From contig CM055618.1 in NCBI GenBank assembly GCA_029379385.1, positions 568,134 through 632,133 of the forward strand: a stretch of DNA of 64,000 nt, written 5' to 3'. The translations under genes and the position numbers were made by a program. The DNA is from Quillaja saponaria (Eukaryota; Streptophyta; Magnoliopsida; Fabales; Quillajaceae). This document shows, in pieces, positions 48,501 to 61,599 of the stretch; the first letter of the stretch is position 1; each line of letters begins with the position of its first letter. The notes under the pieces are model-generated. The model worked only from the letters and a program-made list of their open reading frames with translations, was not told where the DNA came from and ran no database searches.

Positions 48501-50340
48501 CTTTTCTTTTCCTTCTTTCTTGCTCTTTCTTCCTGTAGTTGAAAATCATTTGTCAGTAAAATTTCACTTTGCTTGCTCTTTCTTCCTAAACTTGCAATGC
48601 AACTGCATTTATTTTTTATTTGCTTTATTGTACTTGTAAGTTGTACCCCTTAATATGTGTTAAATAAATTCAAGATGAGAAACCTAAAATATCTTGAAGA
48701 TAAGGCAAAAGAGAGGTCTCCAAATGATTCTTTGCAGCAGAGTCCATGTAGCAGGATATTCATATTGTATATTAAGAATTCAAACACCAAACTTGCTAAA
48801 TAAAAGAACAGATGTGACAAATTCGAGAACAAGAAGTATGCTCAAGATGGAAACAGATAATCTATAGGCAACAACCTAATTCATAACAGCTCATAGGCCT
48901 AAGAATTTAAATAATGTATCAAGAACCACCTACATAATTTTTATGCCAGTTTAGCTTCCAATCATTTTTCTTATACAGACATTTCCAAGATTTATACTGA
49001 CAAAAATGAAAGTATGTACGTAAGCAGACAAGCAAAAAATTCTAGCTACTGAAACAGAAACGACTTCAACAAGTTTTGACAAACTGACAATAGAGGAGAA
49101 GAATAAAGCTGGTCCAATCGTAACATATCCAAAACAAAGCATACTATGCCTAGATTATAATCTATGCTCGGTTGCCTGCTTATATTTATGACAGTTAAAT
49201 TTAAGAAGCATACAACAACAGAATGAAGCAATGCAAAAAACTTCATTTCCCGCCTAATTCTTTTTTTATTTTCCTTTCCTTTAAACCACATTTTCGGTTC
49301 AAATTTTGGAAGCTGATAATTTCAGATGTAGACGGAGAGATATTGCTAGTTAGTGTAGTTTGAACATTGCCAATTGGGAGACTGTTGATCATCTTGTAAT
49401 TTCCAGTTGATTGTGTACCTACGGAATTTATTTTCTATCTTGGGTGTTTGCCCGCTGCTTCCTGGGAAGGTCATTAGCAGGAGGAAATTACTAGGATAGC
49501 TGCTCCTAAATACCTTGTGGAGTCGCGGTGAATCTGGTTGGAGAGACATCCTAGACCATTGATAATCAAGAACGTTCACTGCGTGCAGTTGTTGATCCCT
49601 TTTTGTTATGTACATGGATTCTGTCCCTGCAGCGTCTTAGAGTATGTTTTAAGAGAAATTTGAAAGTTCCAGAGAATTTTAAAATGGCCATTTTTTTTTT
49701 TTTAAATTGGATTTCTCTTGAAGAAGTATATAATATTCAGTAAAAGCTGTAAATTGAAGGACGTAATAACCATTCTGCACCATAGTGATAGTTACAATTT
49801 TTTTTCTTTAGAGTTCACAAAGCACCATTTAAATAAAACAGACCCAAACCATATGCTAAAACATAGGGTGGTTGTAGCCCTTTCACAGTTCATAAACCAA
49901 CAATCAAGCTTTCTAATGGTTACCACAAAAGGCCAAAGGGCCACATCCTTGTCATCTGACTGTCTAACGTTCCCTCCCTTCTACTTCAGACTAGTCATGA
50001 AGCATGATTGTTTCTGCCCACCAGCTAAATATAGATAAGAACATATTTAATGTGAAAAAACTTCATCAATCAAATGATCAAAGAAACCCCAACAGAAGAA
50101 AAACTGATAAAAGCACTTATTTTCTTTCAAAGCCCACAAAGAAAAATACCCATAGCTAGATACCCAGTAACATAATATAAAAAATAAACGGGGAAACATC
50201 AGAAAAGGAAAGGACAAGTAGCAAGACAATAACAAAAAATTAAGTGACTGTTGGTACCTGAAAATGACTGCAAAAGGAATTAGGAATTGAGAAGGAAATT
50301 ATTGGAGACTCAGCAAGAGAAGCAGCAACACTGAAAGATA
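48501..50340 (-). promoter_or_regulatory. Predicted 5' UTR exon, leader intron and proximal promoter of the aminoacylase gene
   Basis: A splice acceptor (TTTTCAACTACAG/GAAG) lies at 48532/48533, 32 bases upstream of the ATG. A donor (CATTTTCAG/GTACCAAC) lies at 50257/50258. They define a predicted 1.7 kb leader intron. The donor side matches the equivalent site of the coiled-coil gene at 25657. Confidence 0.45.
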
Positions 50341-50430
50341 TTCAGGACTCAGCGTCCTGATTTAGTTGGGTATTTCGGTCAGTCACTGATTCTCAAACTT
50401 GAACTTCGATCCTGTTAAAGACAGACTGAC
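48600..50430 (-). repeat. Duplicated upstream segment, copy Y (paralogue of 23900-25930)
   Basis: Same order of blocks as copy X, from 'ttgtacttgtaagttgtacc' to 'gattctcaaacttgaacttc', with one unit where X has a 479-bp tandem pair. It covers the leader intron and promoter of the aminoacylase gene. Confidence 0.8.
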
Positions 50431-50439
50431 GGCCGAAAG

Positions 50440-50560
50440 AGAAGGCGTAAATAATGGTGGAAATGGAATTGGACTGGGCCTTTGAACTTTTCGGCCTGCT
50501 TAAATAATTCTTTTTTGCTTCTATTTTATCTATTAAATTTATATCACGTTCTTTAGTACA

Positions 50561-50591
<31 letters not shown>

Positions 50592-51185
50592 TTAGCATTT
50601 TCAATTTTTAAAAATATTATCTATTTATCTATCTATCTATCTGTAGGGGTAACATTAAAATCAAATAATTTAGATTCAAATTCGAATAATATAAATATAG
50701 TCTGGTTTTATATTCGACAAATTTTGAATTAATATTCAAAATATTTTTATTAGAAAAATTAATTTTTATAATTGTTTTCACTAAAATATTCTTAAATATT
50801 TGAATATTTATTGATTAAATTTGAGTAACCGTATGAAAGTGCTTTAATAAGAGAAAGAGCATAGATAAAAGTGTCTTAATAAGAGAAAATTTTTATTTTC
50901 TTAAATACTCTTATAAATTTTTATTATTAGATAATTACCTTTAATTATTATTTTGTTTCAAATATACTATTTTTTTTTCAAAATTCTCTATTTTAATAAC
51001 AATAGGATTGTAAATATTTTCGAACTATTGATTTCTTTTTTATTAATTCTTCTCAATATTAATAAATATAAAAAAAAAATTAGTAATTAAGATTGAATTT
51101 GTCAATTTTTTTTAATAAGTTTCAAATAATAATAATTAGTTTTTAGTTCTTCTCAAATTTATGAATTAAAAAAAAGAAGAAGCAA
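50440..51185. other. No gene recognised; AT-rich with simple repeats
   Basis: Contains an (AAT)n run near 50559-50582 and a (TATC)n run near 50623-50641. No coding signal. Confidence 0.5.
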
Positions 51186-52196
51186 ATTACACTCCCCTCC
51201 CTTGAGGTTTAGTGAAATAATACTAACATCTAAACTTTAGAGAAATGGACACTACCCCTCCTTTAGGTGGATGAAAAAGCTAACAATGTTATAAAATAAT
51301 TTGGGTAAAATATTAAAATTAATGTCATGTTTGTAAAATCCAAAATATCAAAATGTCTTACTTTTACTTTTTGTTTTTCTTTCAAATGGTCCTAATATTT
51401 GCTTTTTTATACTATCCTTTATTTTTTAAAATTTATCTTCTTAATAGGAACCTTAATTTTTTTATTAGTAATAAAATAAAAAGAAAATAATATATATATG
51501 TATGTATGTGTGTGTATTAAATTAAATTTGAATTTTAAATAAAATAAGATAATTTTTCAAGATATGAACTTTAAGAAATTTAAATTTATCTAAATTTAAA
51601 AGATAAATTCAAACACTTTTAAGAAAATAATTTTTTTTCGTAAAAATATGAAAAAGGAAGAATGGTAATTTTTTTTTTTTATTACTATAAGCCTTTATTC
51701 TTTTATTAATTAATATATCATAAATTTATTTAAGTTTTTAAATTTATTTATTCTTTAACTAGTTAAAGGAGTAAAAATTTGTTCCAATTTGAAGTTTATT
51801 TATTTGTAGAGAAATTATTAAAATTCAGAGTTATTTAACTCGTAAAGTTATGACATGAGTTGTTTTTATAATATCATTTATAAATTAAGTTATTTTTTGT
51901 TATAAATAATGTAGTAGAAATAAAAAATAAAATTAAAGTTGTTATTAAGAAAATAAATTAAAAATAAAGAATGGTATAAAAAAAATTAAGTATTATGACT
52001 CATTTGAAAAGTGAAAAGTGAAAAATAAGACTTTTCGGTATTTTGAAGATACAAACATAAGTTTTTAGTATTTTATCAAATTATTTTATAACAATGTTAA
52101 CTTTTCCATCCATTCAAGGGACGGAAGTGTCATTTTTCCAAACTTTGGACCTTAGTATTATTTCACCAAATCTCAAGAGAGGAGAGTGAAATTTAC
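51186..52196. mobile_element. Non-autonomous element with about 125-bp terminal inverted repeats
   Basis: The left end (51186-51313) reads AAATTACACTCCCCTCCCTT then 'gaggttt.gtgaaataatact', 'tggatgaaaaag', 'taacaatgttataaaataat'. The reverse complement of the right end (52069-52196) gives the same order with about four fifths identity by eye. The interior is AT-rich and non-coding. Long TIRs suggest a Mutator-like or foldback element. No clear target duplication was found. Confidence 0.65.
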
Positions 52197-54808
52197 TCTA
52201 AAAAAATATAAGTATAGTTTTCATGATTATAATATTGTTGTTTTAATTTTTAATTCATAAAAATTTATAATTTTCAATAAATATATGTCAATAGTAGTTA
52301 AGATTAAATTTCCCAATTTTATTTGTTTAATAAGTTCCTAATAATTATAATTCTTTTTAGTTCTTCTCAAATTGAAATAATTTTTAAAAAATACTATGAA
52401 TTAAAAAATATTAAGAGTATAGTTTTCATGATTATGATATTATATTTTTACTTTTAATTCTCCTTCCATCTTAAGAATTAATAATTTTTTTTGTTAGATT
52501 TAACTATTTGTTTATGAATTCAAAAGTAATTTAGTGGAAGAAAATTTATTTTCTTAAATATCCTTACAAGTTTTTACTATTACATAGATACTTTTTAGTT
52601 GTTATTTTATTTCGAAAATTTTATTTTTTTTATATATACCTTAATTCTTCTCTATTTTAATAGTAATAGAATTGTAATTGTTTTATCATAATTAATTTTT
52701 TTTGGTCCTAATTCGTTTCAATATTAATAAATCTTAAATTTATAATCCATCTATATTTATACTATATATAAAAGTGATTTAATGATAGAATCTTTTGATT
52801 TCCTAAAATACAAATTAATTTTTATTCTTATCCCTTTCTAGTTCAACTTCAAACTCTTTAATTTTACGTAAATAACTTTTTAATAGTGATTTGATGTTTC
52901 CTTAATTTTTTTCTATCTTAATACTAATAAGATTGAAATTATTTTATATTTTATATTTATAAACTCAAACAATAATTAAATTCTTTATATTTAAAAATTA
53001 TCTATAATTTAACACCATATTAAGCTCCCCATTCACATTGTTTTATCATAGGATTGTCATTGCTTTTATTATATTTATTATTATTAAATTTTAATAATAA
53101 GAATAAATTTTTTTATATTTAACAAGTTACCTATAATTACACCATATTAAATATCTCGTCTCACTTTATTTTATCTCAAAAAATCATTTAGTATCATGTA
53201 TGTGTTGTTATTGATTCTTATAGAGTATGATTATACTTGTTTAACATTTTGATTATTTTTTTAATGGTTCACCAAAAAGATAAGCGCTTGATTTTTTTTT
53301 TTTTTTTTTACACTACTTTTAAAATAAGTTTATTTTTTTATTTTTGGTAATATTTTCATTCCATTTGAGTAATATTGTTTTGTTGAAATATTTTGGAAAA
53401 ATGACAAAACAACATATTATACATGCATGCATGCTATCAATTGTTCTTATTTACTGGGTTTATATAACAAGAAAGCATCATAATTTTTATAAATTTAATT
53501 TTGAGAGAAGTTATGTTCTTTAAATTAGTTGGTTTTAAGGAAAAAAACAGGATACTCTTAAATTTAAAGTAACGTTTTAGGATCATTTTGAGAAAAAAGA
53601 AAAACTGTTTATAAATATTGATAGCAATGAAATGTAATCTGTTTGTGATAGTAAATTTAACTAAATAAGTCTTGATAATACCAATGATTGACAAAATAAA
53701 TTTAAATTATTTGTGATAAATATAAAGTAACTGGTATCTAAATATTAATTAAGGATGATGGAAAATATAATTTTTTTATTAGTACTAAATTTAATAGGGT
53801 TTTTTTATAATTATAAGATTGTAATTATTTGTAATTTATTAATAAGTTTTTTAACTAAATTAAATTGAATCAACAATAAAGTTTAAATCTAATTCACTTT
53901 GGAGGTAAATTATTTTTTGCTTCTGATCATTCATTGAAAAAAAAAACATCAATGTGATTTTTGATATATTTTATTGTTCTCATTATTTTCTTTATTATTA
54001 TAGATTCAAATCAATTTATGATTGTGCATTTGGAATTTTATAAAATAATATTGCTTAAATACTCTTATGGTTATTAAATATAATAATCAAATAGTAATCA
54101 TGGGATTGAGAGTGCATGTATGGTCTCATGGAGAGAATAGTTAGGTTACAGTTTCTTTTTCTAGGTGAAATATATTAATTCAGATGATAAGAATTAATGA
54201 GATTTAAGTTAGGTCCATTAATTGTTTCTGCATGTCATTGTTGTGTGTAGACTCTTGCTTTGGTATCTACTTAAACTTTTAAAAAAATGATATACAACTG
54301 AGAGAAGTTCAAGATCATTATCAATGATTGTGAAAGATGCCCTATCAAGCTTTTATTTATGTTAATTGCACCTATCAAGCTTTTATTTGTGCCACTAATT
54401 GTACCTCTCAAGCTGTGTAAATTTTGCCTACTTGTATACTAGTTGACCTAGGTTTTCATAATAATAATCTACATGTCTTTATGGTGTGATTTTTTTTTTA
54501 TATCCTCATATCATTGATATGAGCCTAATCTTATTCAAAATTCGTGATTGTCCCTCTCTACAAATATTTTCATCGATCAAGAACCTCTAAGCTCAAGTGT
54601 GCCTTACCACTTGAATTACGTCTTGTGAATTTTGTATGGTTGAGTTTTAGATGGATGCAAAAAAGCAGTTTGGAATGAATACACTAGTTACTAAGAAATT
54701 ACATGATACATGATTTAATGGATGCAAAAGATGTCTGTAAGCCATCTGAAATTATAATGAGGCAAACTTAACATTAGAATTTGCCTTCTGTGAATGGGGT
54801 GTTCTTCC
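52197..54808. other. No gene recognised; extremely AT-rich intergenic DNA
   Basis: Low-complexity A/T sequence without recognisable coding, RNA or transposon features. A short repeat 'cctatcaagcttttattt' occurs twice near 54341 and 54371. Confidence 0.5.
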
Positions 54809-57545
54809 TCATAACTCATCTTTGGAGAGTCAGTCTCTTGCTTGCTCAACATGGGATGCATAAGCTTTGATTATTGACTCGTAGATTTCAATTCCTTTCA
54901 GGTACTCATCTTGATTCAGAAACTGCAACATAGGAAAATTGCTTAGCTTAATCACAACCATACGAAATTTGAAACTAGGGAGAATTGAAAGAGAAAGCAC
55001 GTTGGATCAAATCATTGTATATGCTTCCAAATCAATAATTATCAACTCCGGTAATATCTGAAAGGCTAAGAAACATAACCAATCAAACTTCTAGAAGAGT
55101 ATCACAAACTGGAGGTTTATTAAATTTATTAGCAGTTAAATTCTACTTCATGTTATAGAAAAACGGCTGATGTCAACTTTAACCCTGCCAACAGGCGGTT
55201 TTACCACACCAAGAGAAATCAAAAGGCAAAACCCAATAATCAAGCCAAGAAAATATTCCACTGGGACGAGCATGTCTACCATAACATTGCATTAGCTATA
55301 GCATAATAGTACTGCATCTCCCAGGACAATCTCAAAATACCTAAGGTTGAAACAAAACCAAGTTTATGATCACCCAAATGTGCATGTATGACATGCAGAC
55401 CTGCACATGGGGTCAAACATGTATACTCCACAGCCCAATGATATAAAATTAAAACAAAAACATAAAGCAGGAGAACACAAATTATGTCTACAAGCATATA
55501 AAAAGAAAAAAAATCATTAAGAACAGTAAGTTAAGTTAATTATGTAATCACCTCATTGTGATCATGAAGTAGAATAGGAGTGTTTGCCATAGGAGAGAAG
55601 TTAATGGCTGGTATGCCTCGTTTGCGGAAGTAAGGAGTATCTGTTGAGGCAGGAAAAATCTCTGCCTTGCCAAGTTCTTGACCAGCTTTTCCGACAGCTG
55701 CTTCTAGTAGTGTCCACCAGGCACTGGAAGTGTCAGTTGTTGGAAGGATCGGCTTCCCAGACTTATTTAACTGTGACAACAACAAAATAATCAGAATCTG
55801 GTCATAGTTGATCACCAAAAAATGAAAAACAAGACACAAAACCAGGATCCAGGAAATTACTAAGTTCCCAAAGGATCAGATATTTTACATATAGTTTCGT
55901 GAAATCAATCACGCATTCAACAAATGAAAGAAATGTAACCCATGGATTACATTAATCCTCAGATTCCCAATACCTAACCCCATCCCAAGCCAATGCACTA
56001 AACAGAACCTTGAAGCCATGTATATGAGAATCAACACAGTTTAGTGGCCTAACAGAGCTTCAAAAATATATCTATAATCGGCTGTGCACCTTATTTCAGA
56101 ATTGAGACACTTAGTAAATATAATACTTAATAGCAATTGAAACAGCTAACCATTCAAATTCCAAAGCAATACCAGCATGGAGAATCTGCTGCATATCTAG
56201 TCAATGGAGAGAAAATCTTAGGTTATCTTGATCATACTGCAAATCAAGTCTTCCACATACTACTCTTTATTCTTGAGTCCAGACATCAGTTTCTATCTAT
56301 TTGCAGAAGAGGTCCAATCATATCTTTCACAAACTACTACTCTTATATGACAAAAAACATAAAATTAGTTTGTTATCATACATGAGTAATGATAGAATAG
56401 CAATACAATCATTATTTTCAGACTCACAGCAGGAAATTAACAACAACATAACTATTCTCTAGATTGTACATAACACTAATTTCGCATTGAAGAGTGAGAC
56501 AACAATAACAGAAGATCAAGGTGTGCTGTTAAATTTGCAAGCCTAGTCATGAATCCTCTAAAACATGAAATTCTATGCAGAAATAAATTTTTATCATTGT
56601 TTGCAATAGAAAAACAGAGGCGTCATCAAAATCTCTATCTATTAATGGCCAGAATAGTTTTCAGTGGATGGATTATTACACTGTATGTCATATTACGGGA
56701 AGCTGGTGCCCATTCTTCTATAATGCGTCTCTCCAGTGATTCAGAATCAGCAATTGGCGGAATCCTAATATCAAACCCAGCTTCTGCTTCAGATGGCTTC
56801 AAATTCATGACAAAACCCTGGCAGACAAGAGCATTGAGATACAAAAATACAATCATACTAAAATTATCAAAACTAGATTCAGAATGAAAGATAAACTATT
56901 CAACCATTTCTCTCCCCGAAGTGCTCATCAATGAAGTCATCTGGAGCTGTTATATGCAGTGGGGCATAATTCATGTTACATCCAGGTGTTCCATTAGTAA
57001 CCCCTATTAAGGTTAAATGTCTTAGCATCAATGGTAAATGAACACCTTAAGACTCTTGTTAATATTGCATTGGTACTGTTTTTGTTTGATAAAAATGATA
57101 CTTTGAGCTACAATACCATTGAACAAAGGAAACAGTCGTGTGTCATAATAATGTTTCAACTGAACAAAGTCAAGTATCATTTGCAGCTAAAAGCAACTCC
57201 ATCAGAGAGAAATTCTATATGTCCCTTAAACAAGAGTCCGATGTTGAAGATTTACGTTTATAGCATCTTAAGGAAATATTACAAAATCACAAATTAAACA
57301 TCCATTGACTTACAGTTGGAGTGGATGTTCCAGCCTTTAGAAAGGCCATATTAATTGATACAACCTCGGCTGCTTGCTGGTACTCTGTATTGGGTTGGGC
57401 AGTGTTGATTTGAAGATATTGCTGGAACCTTTGCTATGATCGATGAAGATGATGATGATGGGTCTGAAGCTTTATTTGACAATACCATCGGAAATAGCAG
57501 AAAGACTAAGTAGAGATGGAGGGTGTTTCTATAACGGAACTCCAT
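54809..57545 (-). pseudogene. Aminoacylase-1-like pseudogene (second copy)
   Basis: The ATG is at 57545 with a signal-peptide-like start (HLYLVFLLFPMVLS). Three lesions are visible. An extra A after ATCATAGC causes a frameshift in exon 1. A large deletion joins exon 1 (YQQAAE) directly to the end of exon 2 (VVSINMAFLKAGTSTPT, donor at 57314), removing HTDVVP, the QDMK and DEE motifs, intron 1 and GAPGHG. A TGA at 54830-54832 replaces an Arg codon and cuts off the C-terminus. Exons 3 (56680-56817), 4 (55552-55770) and 5 (54830-54922) are otherwise open and spliceable. Beyond the early stop the frame still reads LSKDEL and then TGA at 54809, a relic of an ER-retrieval tail. With the first two zinc ligands gone it cannot be an active hydrolase. 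Confidence 0.9.
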
Positions 57546-58596
57546 AATTTCGTCCAGGTGACGTTTTGCCTCACTGAAGATGGGATGTGTGTCTTAAGTT
57601 GCAGTTTATTTGGATTGAAGATGAAGATTCTGGTCATGACCACTGTCCTAAAAGACAATTTTGTTCGATGGCAGCCGTCCTCCAGCAATAATACGGGCAC
57701 ACCTGGTATTGTGAACCGAGTCACTCAATACTCATTGAAATAGAGCTGCTTGAAACTTTGTCCAGAGAAAAAGACAAATAGAGGATCATTTCTGTGTCAA
57801 CAAAGAGAAACAATGGATGAATATTTATAGAAAAAAAGATGTTTGTTGAAAGATTCAAGACAATTGATGTTCTGTATGGGAACCAACTAGTTTTATTTTG
57901 ATAATAACTCATTAGAAAATGAAATCACAAGAACCAACTAGTTTAGTCAATCAATTAACAAAGGAACAATATTCCAAAGAGATTAATATTATTTCCAACG
58001 AAAACTTGCTCCATTAAGAGTTAAATCTTGTATCAATTTTCAATAGTCCCCCACAAATGATACAAGATAGAAGAAGAACTGATATTTGGCAAAGAGGGCT
58101 TAATGCTTAAATGCTGACCTCTAGACTTGAATCGAAAGAGTGTTACTAAATCTGAGACCAACATCTTGTCATGTGTTAAGTCTAAAACAAGACAAGGGGT
58201 TGTATAGTCCACAACTTGGACACATGTACATCATGCTCAAAGATCCATGCAACTCTTGCGGTTTGGTGTCTTTTATCAGCGGTGCGCCCTTTCCTGGAAT
58301 CTCATAGGTGCTCTAGAGAGTCAGCCTGTATACTCTCAGAAGAAGCGGCCACACTTCTACTCCTAAGTTGGCGGATCACATCAGGTGTATACTACCTCAC
58401 ACCACCAACAAATGGCTATGGAGGGATACATAAAAGTAATGCTCAACCTCACCACATTAGTAGCAAGCACTACTCACTTCATATGGAGGGATATATAAAA
58501 GTAGTAGTGCTTCTCGAAATGATTCTAGGGGTTTGTTAATACCCATTGAACCTAGATAAAATCAGGTTGGGATCCATTATATAGATAATTCATAAT
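57546..58596. other. No gene recognised
   Basis: Unique-looking sequence, less AT-rich around 57560-57730 and 58200-58420. The open frames there match no family known to me. A direct repeat 'tatggagggatacataaaag' / 'tatggagggatatataaaag' occurs at 58419 and 58481. Confidence 0.4.
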
Positions 58597-59705
58597 TCAT
58601 TCAATAGGCTTCAATCCCATTCCCGTTGATATCTCAAGTGTCATTTTTCCACAAAGGCCTTTTGTAAGAAGATCCACAATACTTTTCTCAGACTTTACAT
58701 AGTCCAGTGATATCAATCCATTTGCTATGAGATCCTTTATGATCTTATTCCTCAGACGAATATATCTCCTCATTCCATTGTACAATTTATTTTTTGCCAC
58801 AACAATGGCTGCTTGACTATCTGAATGCAAAGAAACTGATCGAGCTGGTAACCTCACAATGGCACATCGCTAATAGACTACTCAACCATTATATATTGCT
58901 TCAAAGGGCTCTCTATTTCCCTTTAAGATGCCAAGTTAACAAGATAAATACCTTCTGGCCTAAGTCTTTCTATTTCATGGCTTAAAAAAATGAATCGAAA
59001 ATAAAGTCCAGGTTCGAATTCCATAGATATTATAGATGGTATTCTAAATATTTTATCCACTTGAAATTTTGAAAATGGGTTCACAGGAAGAAAAAATTAA
59101 AATATATGATATATGTAATCACTTACGGCGACGCTTATGAAAGGATATATATTCAAGGAGAACAGAGCACTCGTGTTAGCCGAAGGAGTAGGAACTAATT
59201 CAGATTCCATGGCTGATTTTGCAATAAAAGTTTGCTTTGTTGATTTCCAAGACACAGCACCTCTTCCTAGTGTAAAAACATAACCACTAGTGGAATTTAT
59301 CTCATCATTACAGAAACCCAATTGGCATCACAACAGAGAATTTACAATAATGTAATCCGCAATTCATAGTGCCTTTCAAATATTTCATCAAACAAGTCAA
59401 TGCATCCCAATGCTCTTTACTAGGATTATGTATATACCACCTAAGTCTACTTACATCACATACAATACTAGGCCTAGTATAATTAATCAAAATCATGAGA
59501 CTTCCAATAATTTTGGCATATTCGAATTGACACACATGAACTGCTTTATTCTTCACTAGATGCATGCTAGGATCATAAGGTGTTCTTACATAATCAACAT
59601 TAAACATGTTAAATTTCATAAGCACCTTTTCAAGATAATGAGAATGATTAAGGCTAAGGCCTTCATTAGTTCTTGTGATTTTAAGTCCTAAAATTACATT
59701 TGTCT
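58597..59705 (-). pseudogene. Ty1/copia pol remnant: end of reverse transcriptase and RNase H
   Basis: Reading from 59705 downward gives NVILGLKITRTNEGLSLNHS, HYLEKVLMKFNMF, YAKIIGSLMILINYTRP, EHWDALTCLMKYLKGTM, then [18 protein letters not shown] and [13 protein letters not shown]. The last frame, ending at 58597, has SVSLHSDSQAAIVVAKN, YNGMRRYIRLRNKIIKDLI, LISLDYV, IVDLLTKGL and MGLKP. This is the copia RT-RNase H order. The RNase H catalytic Asp (HSDSQAA) is kept, but stops and deletions separate the parts. The 5' side is interrupted at 59706 by an LTR-like insertion. Confidence 0.85.
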
Positions 59706-60796
59706 TGTGACACCTTATAAGTTAAGGCCCTTACTATATAAGTCTTATCTCCAAGTGTCAACTTAGAGATTTGAATTACCAGTGAGTTAGCATCAATAGT
59801 AAGTGCTTATTATAGAAGCTTGTTGAATTGGTGGTTGCCTTCTTATTTTTCTTGCTACTTTTCCCCAAGTTACTTATATTAGCCTTGATTATATAACTAT
59901 CTGGTTGCTTACTAAAAACTTCCTATCGAATTATTTACATCTGTATTATTACCGCTTCAATTATACTATCACTTATTTGTTTTATTCATGCACAGTTTGT
60001 TTAATTCTCTAATTTATCATTCATTTACTTGTTTTCACCTTCCTAGTTAGCCATTAGATTCATTAGCCATTTCTTTTACATAGGTTACAAAACTCTAGTT
60101 CTCCACATAAGTCTAATTGGAAACATCCTTTCTTTATATATCAAATATACAAATTTGATTACAACATTACTTGATTCAACAAGTACTAGGATTATACATG
60201 AATTTACATACTTAGAGGTCTTCTATAGTACGTACAACAATTACATTTTTCGTAGTTAATCATTTGGCTAGCCAAAGCAACTCAACTAGACTGTGATAAC
60301 ACTCATCCCCAATTAAACTTTCTCAAACATAGGGAACTCTCCAACAAGTCATGCATAATCAAAGCTCTTCCATGTTGCCAATAAGTTACTCAAACCTCTG
60401 GAAATCTGGAAATCTTTAAAGCACAAAAGGATGAGATATAAATCTTAGTAGTAATAATACACATAAAGTAATCACAATTCACATCATAACATCCAGAACT
60501 TAAAACATAATCAGTCATGTACACCAAAAATACACAATAAACCATTAAGCAATAAACAAGGGGAATTCCTGCCTGTCTCAACTCTATGCTATAACTCTTA
60601 AAATTATCCAAATGAGATGAAGGAAAGCATAGACATAATCTTCAGGAAGTCAGATACACTTCTTATCAAGCAACTTTCACCGAATTCTTTCTTGAACTAG
60701 CTCAAAAACACACAATCATACAAGCAGGGCTTAAAAGAAGAAACAAAGTTTTCTCTCTGCCTGTATGAAAACACAACTTCATCCCCTAAAACAAAC

Positions 60797-60829
<33 letters not shown>

Positions 60830-61599
60830 TTCTTCTGAGTCTTCTTTTCATTCATTCTTCACCTTTAGTTCACCCTCCAAGTCCCTCAAAAGCTAGTTCC
60901 ATCATACTAGGTGCAAAACAGAGTCTAGGAAATCCAGCACTGAATTCCAAGAGCTCCATAATTTCACATTACATGCAACCAAGCCTTGGAGATCTCCAAA
61001 ATTGTTCCTCATGATGTTAGGAACTCTCTTATTCAGAATGAGTCTTGCCAAGATGGCCATGTAAAGGAACCCGATCTACATATGGTTCACACATACTGTC
61101 CAATAAGGCCATCAATTGCTCAGTCAGCTCCAGCTCGTCCCCAACTCATAACCGGCCTCTGAACTTCTCCAGAAATCATCTTTAGATACTAAGTTAAAAG
61201 TTTGATTAGCAACTCACTGAATGAAACCACTATAACTCACTCAAATCCTCACTTCCCTACAGCAAGCACACAACTAGCTTACAACAAGCCAGTAACAAGT
61301 TAAGTGCTTCAATTTTCAGCTCTAAGGCATAGCTTCTCTCTCTAAAAACCAGACTTTCTCACTCAAGAAGTTGGGTAGAAGAAGAGAATGAGAGACCAAT
61401 TTTGTTCTCTGGCCTTGAAGCTACATCATGTAGTAACTGTTCGCTACATATGGTTTAGCTTAAGAGTTTGACACCTTGAAGCCTAAGTGGCTGCATGCCA
61501 TTTAATTCCCGGCTAATTTCCCTTTAAAACTTTAATTTCCTCAATTAGTCATGCATAACTAGCAGCATATTCATTTATCAATTTAACCCAAGGAAAAAT
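59706..61599. mobile_element. LTR-like insertion, second copy, interrupting copia RT
   Basis: It starts TGTGACACCTTATAAG, matching the copy at 5742, and shares 'gaattccaagagctccataa', 'caagccttggagatctcc' and further blocks with it. Its right part is cut by another LTR at 61600. It includes a poly(A) run at 60799-60828. Confidence 0.55.

Noticed and set aside
57506..57743. Overlapping frames on both strands upstream of the aminoacylase pseudogene
   Set aside because: No family resemblance. They overlap antisense to each other and show no splice support.
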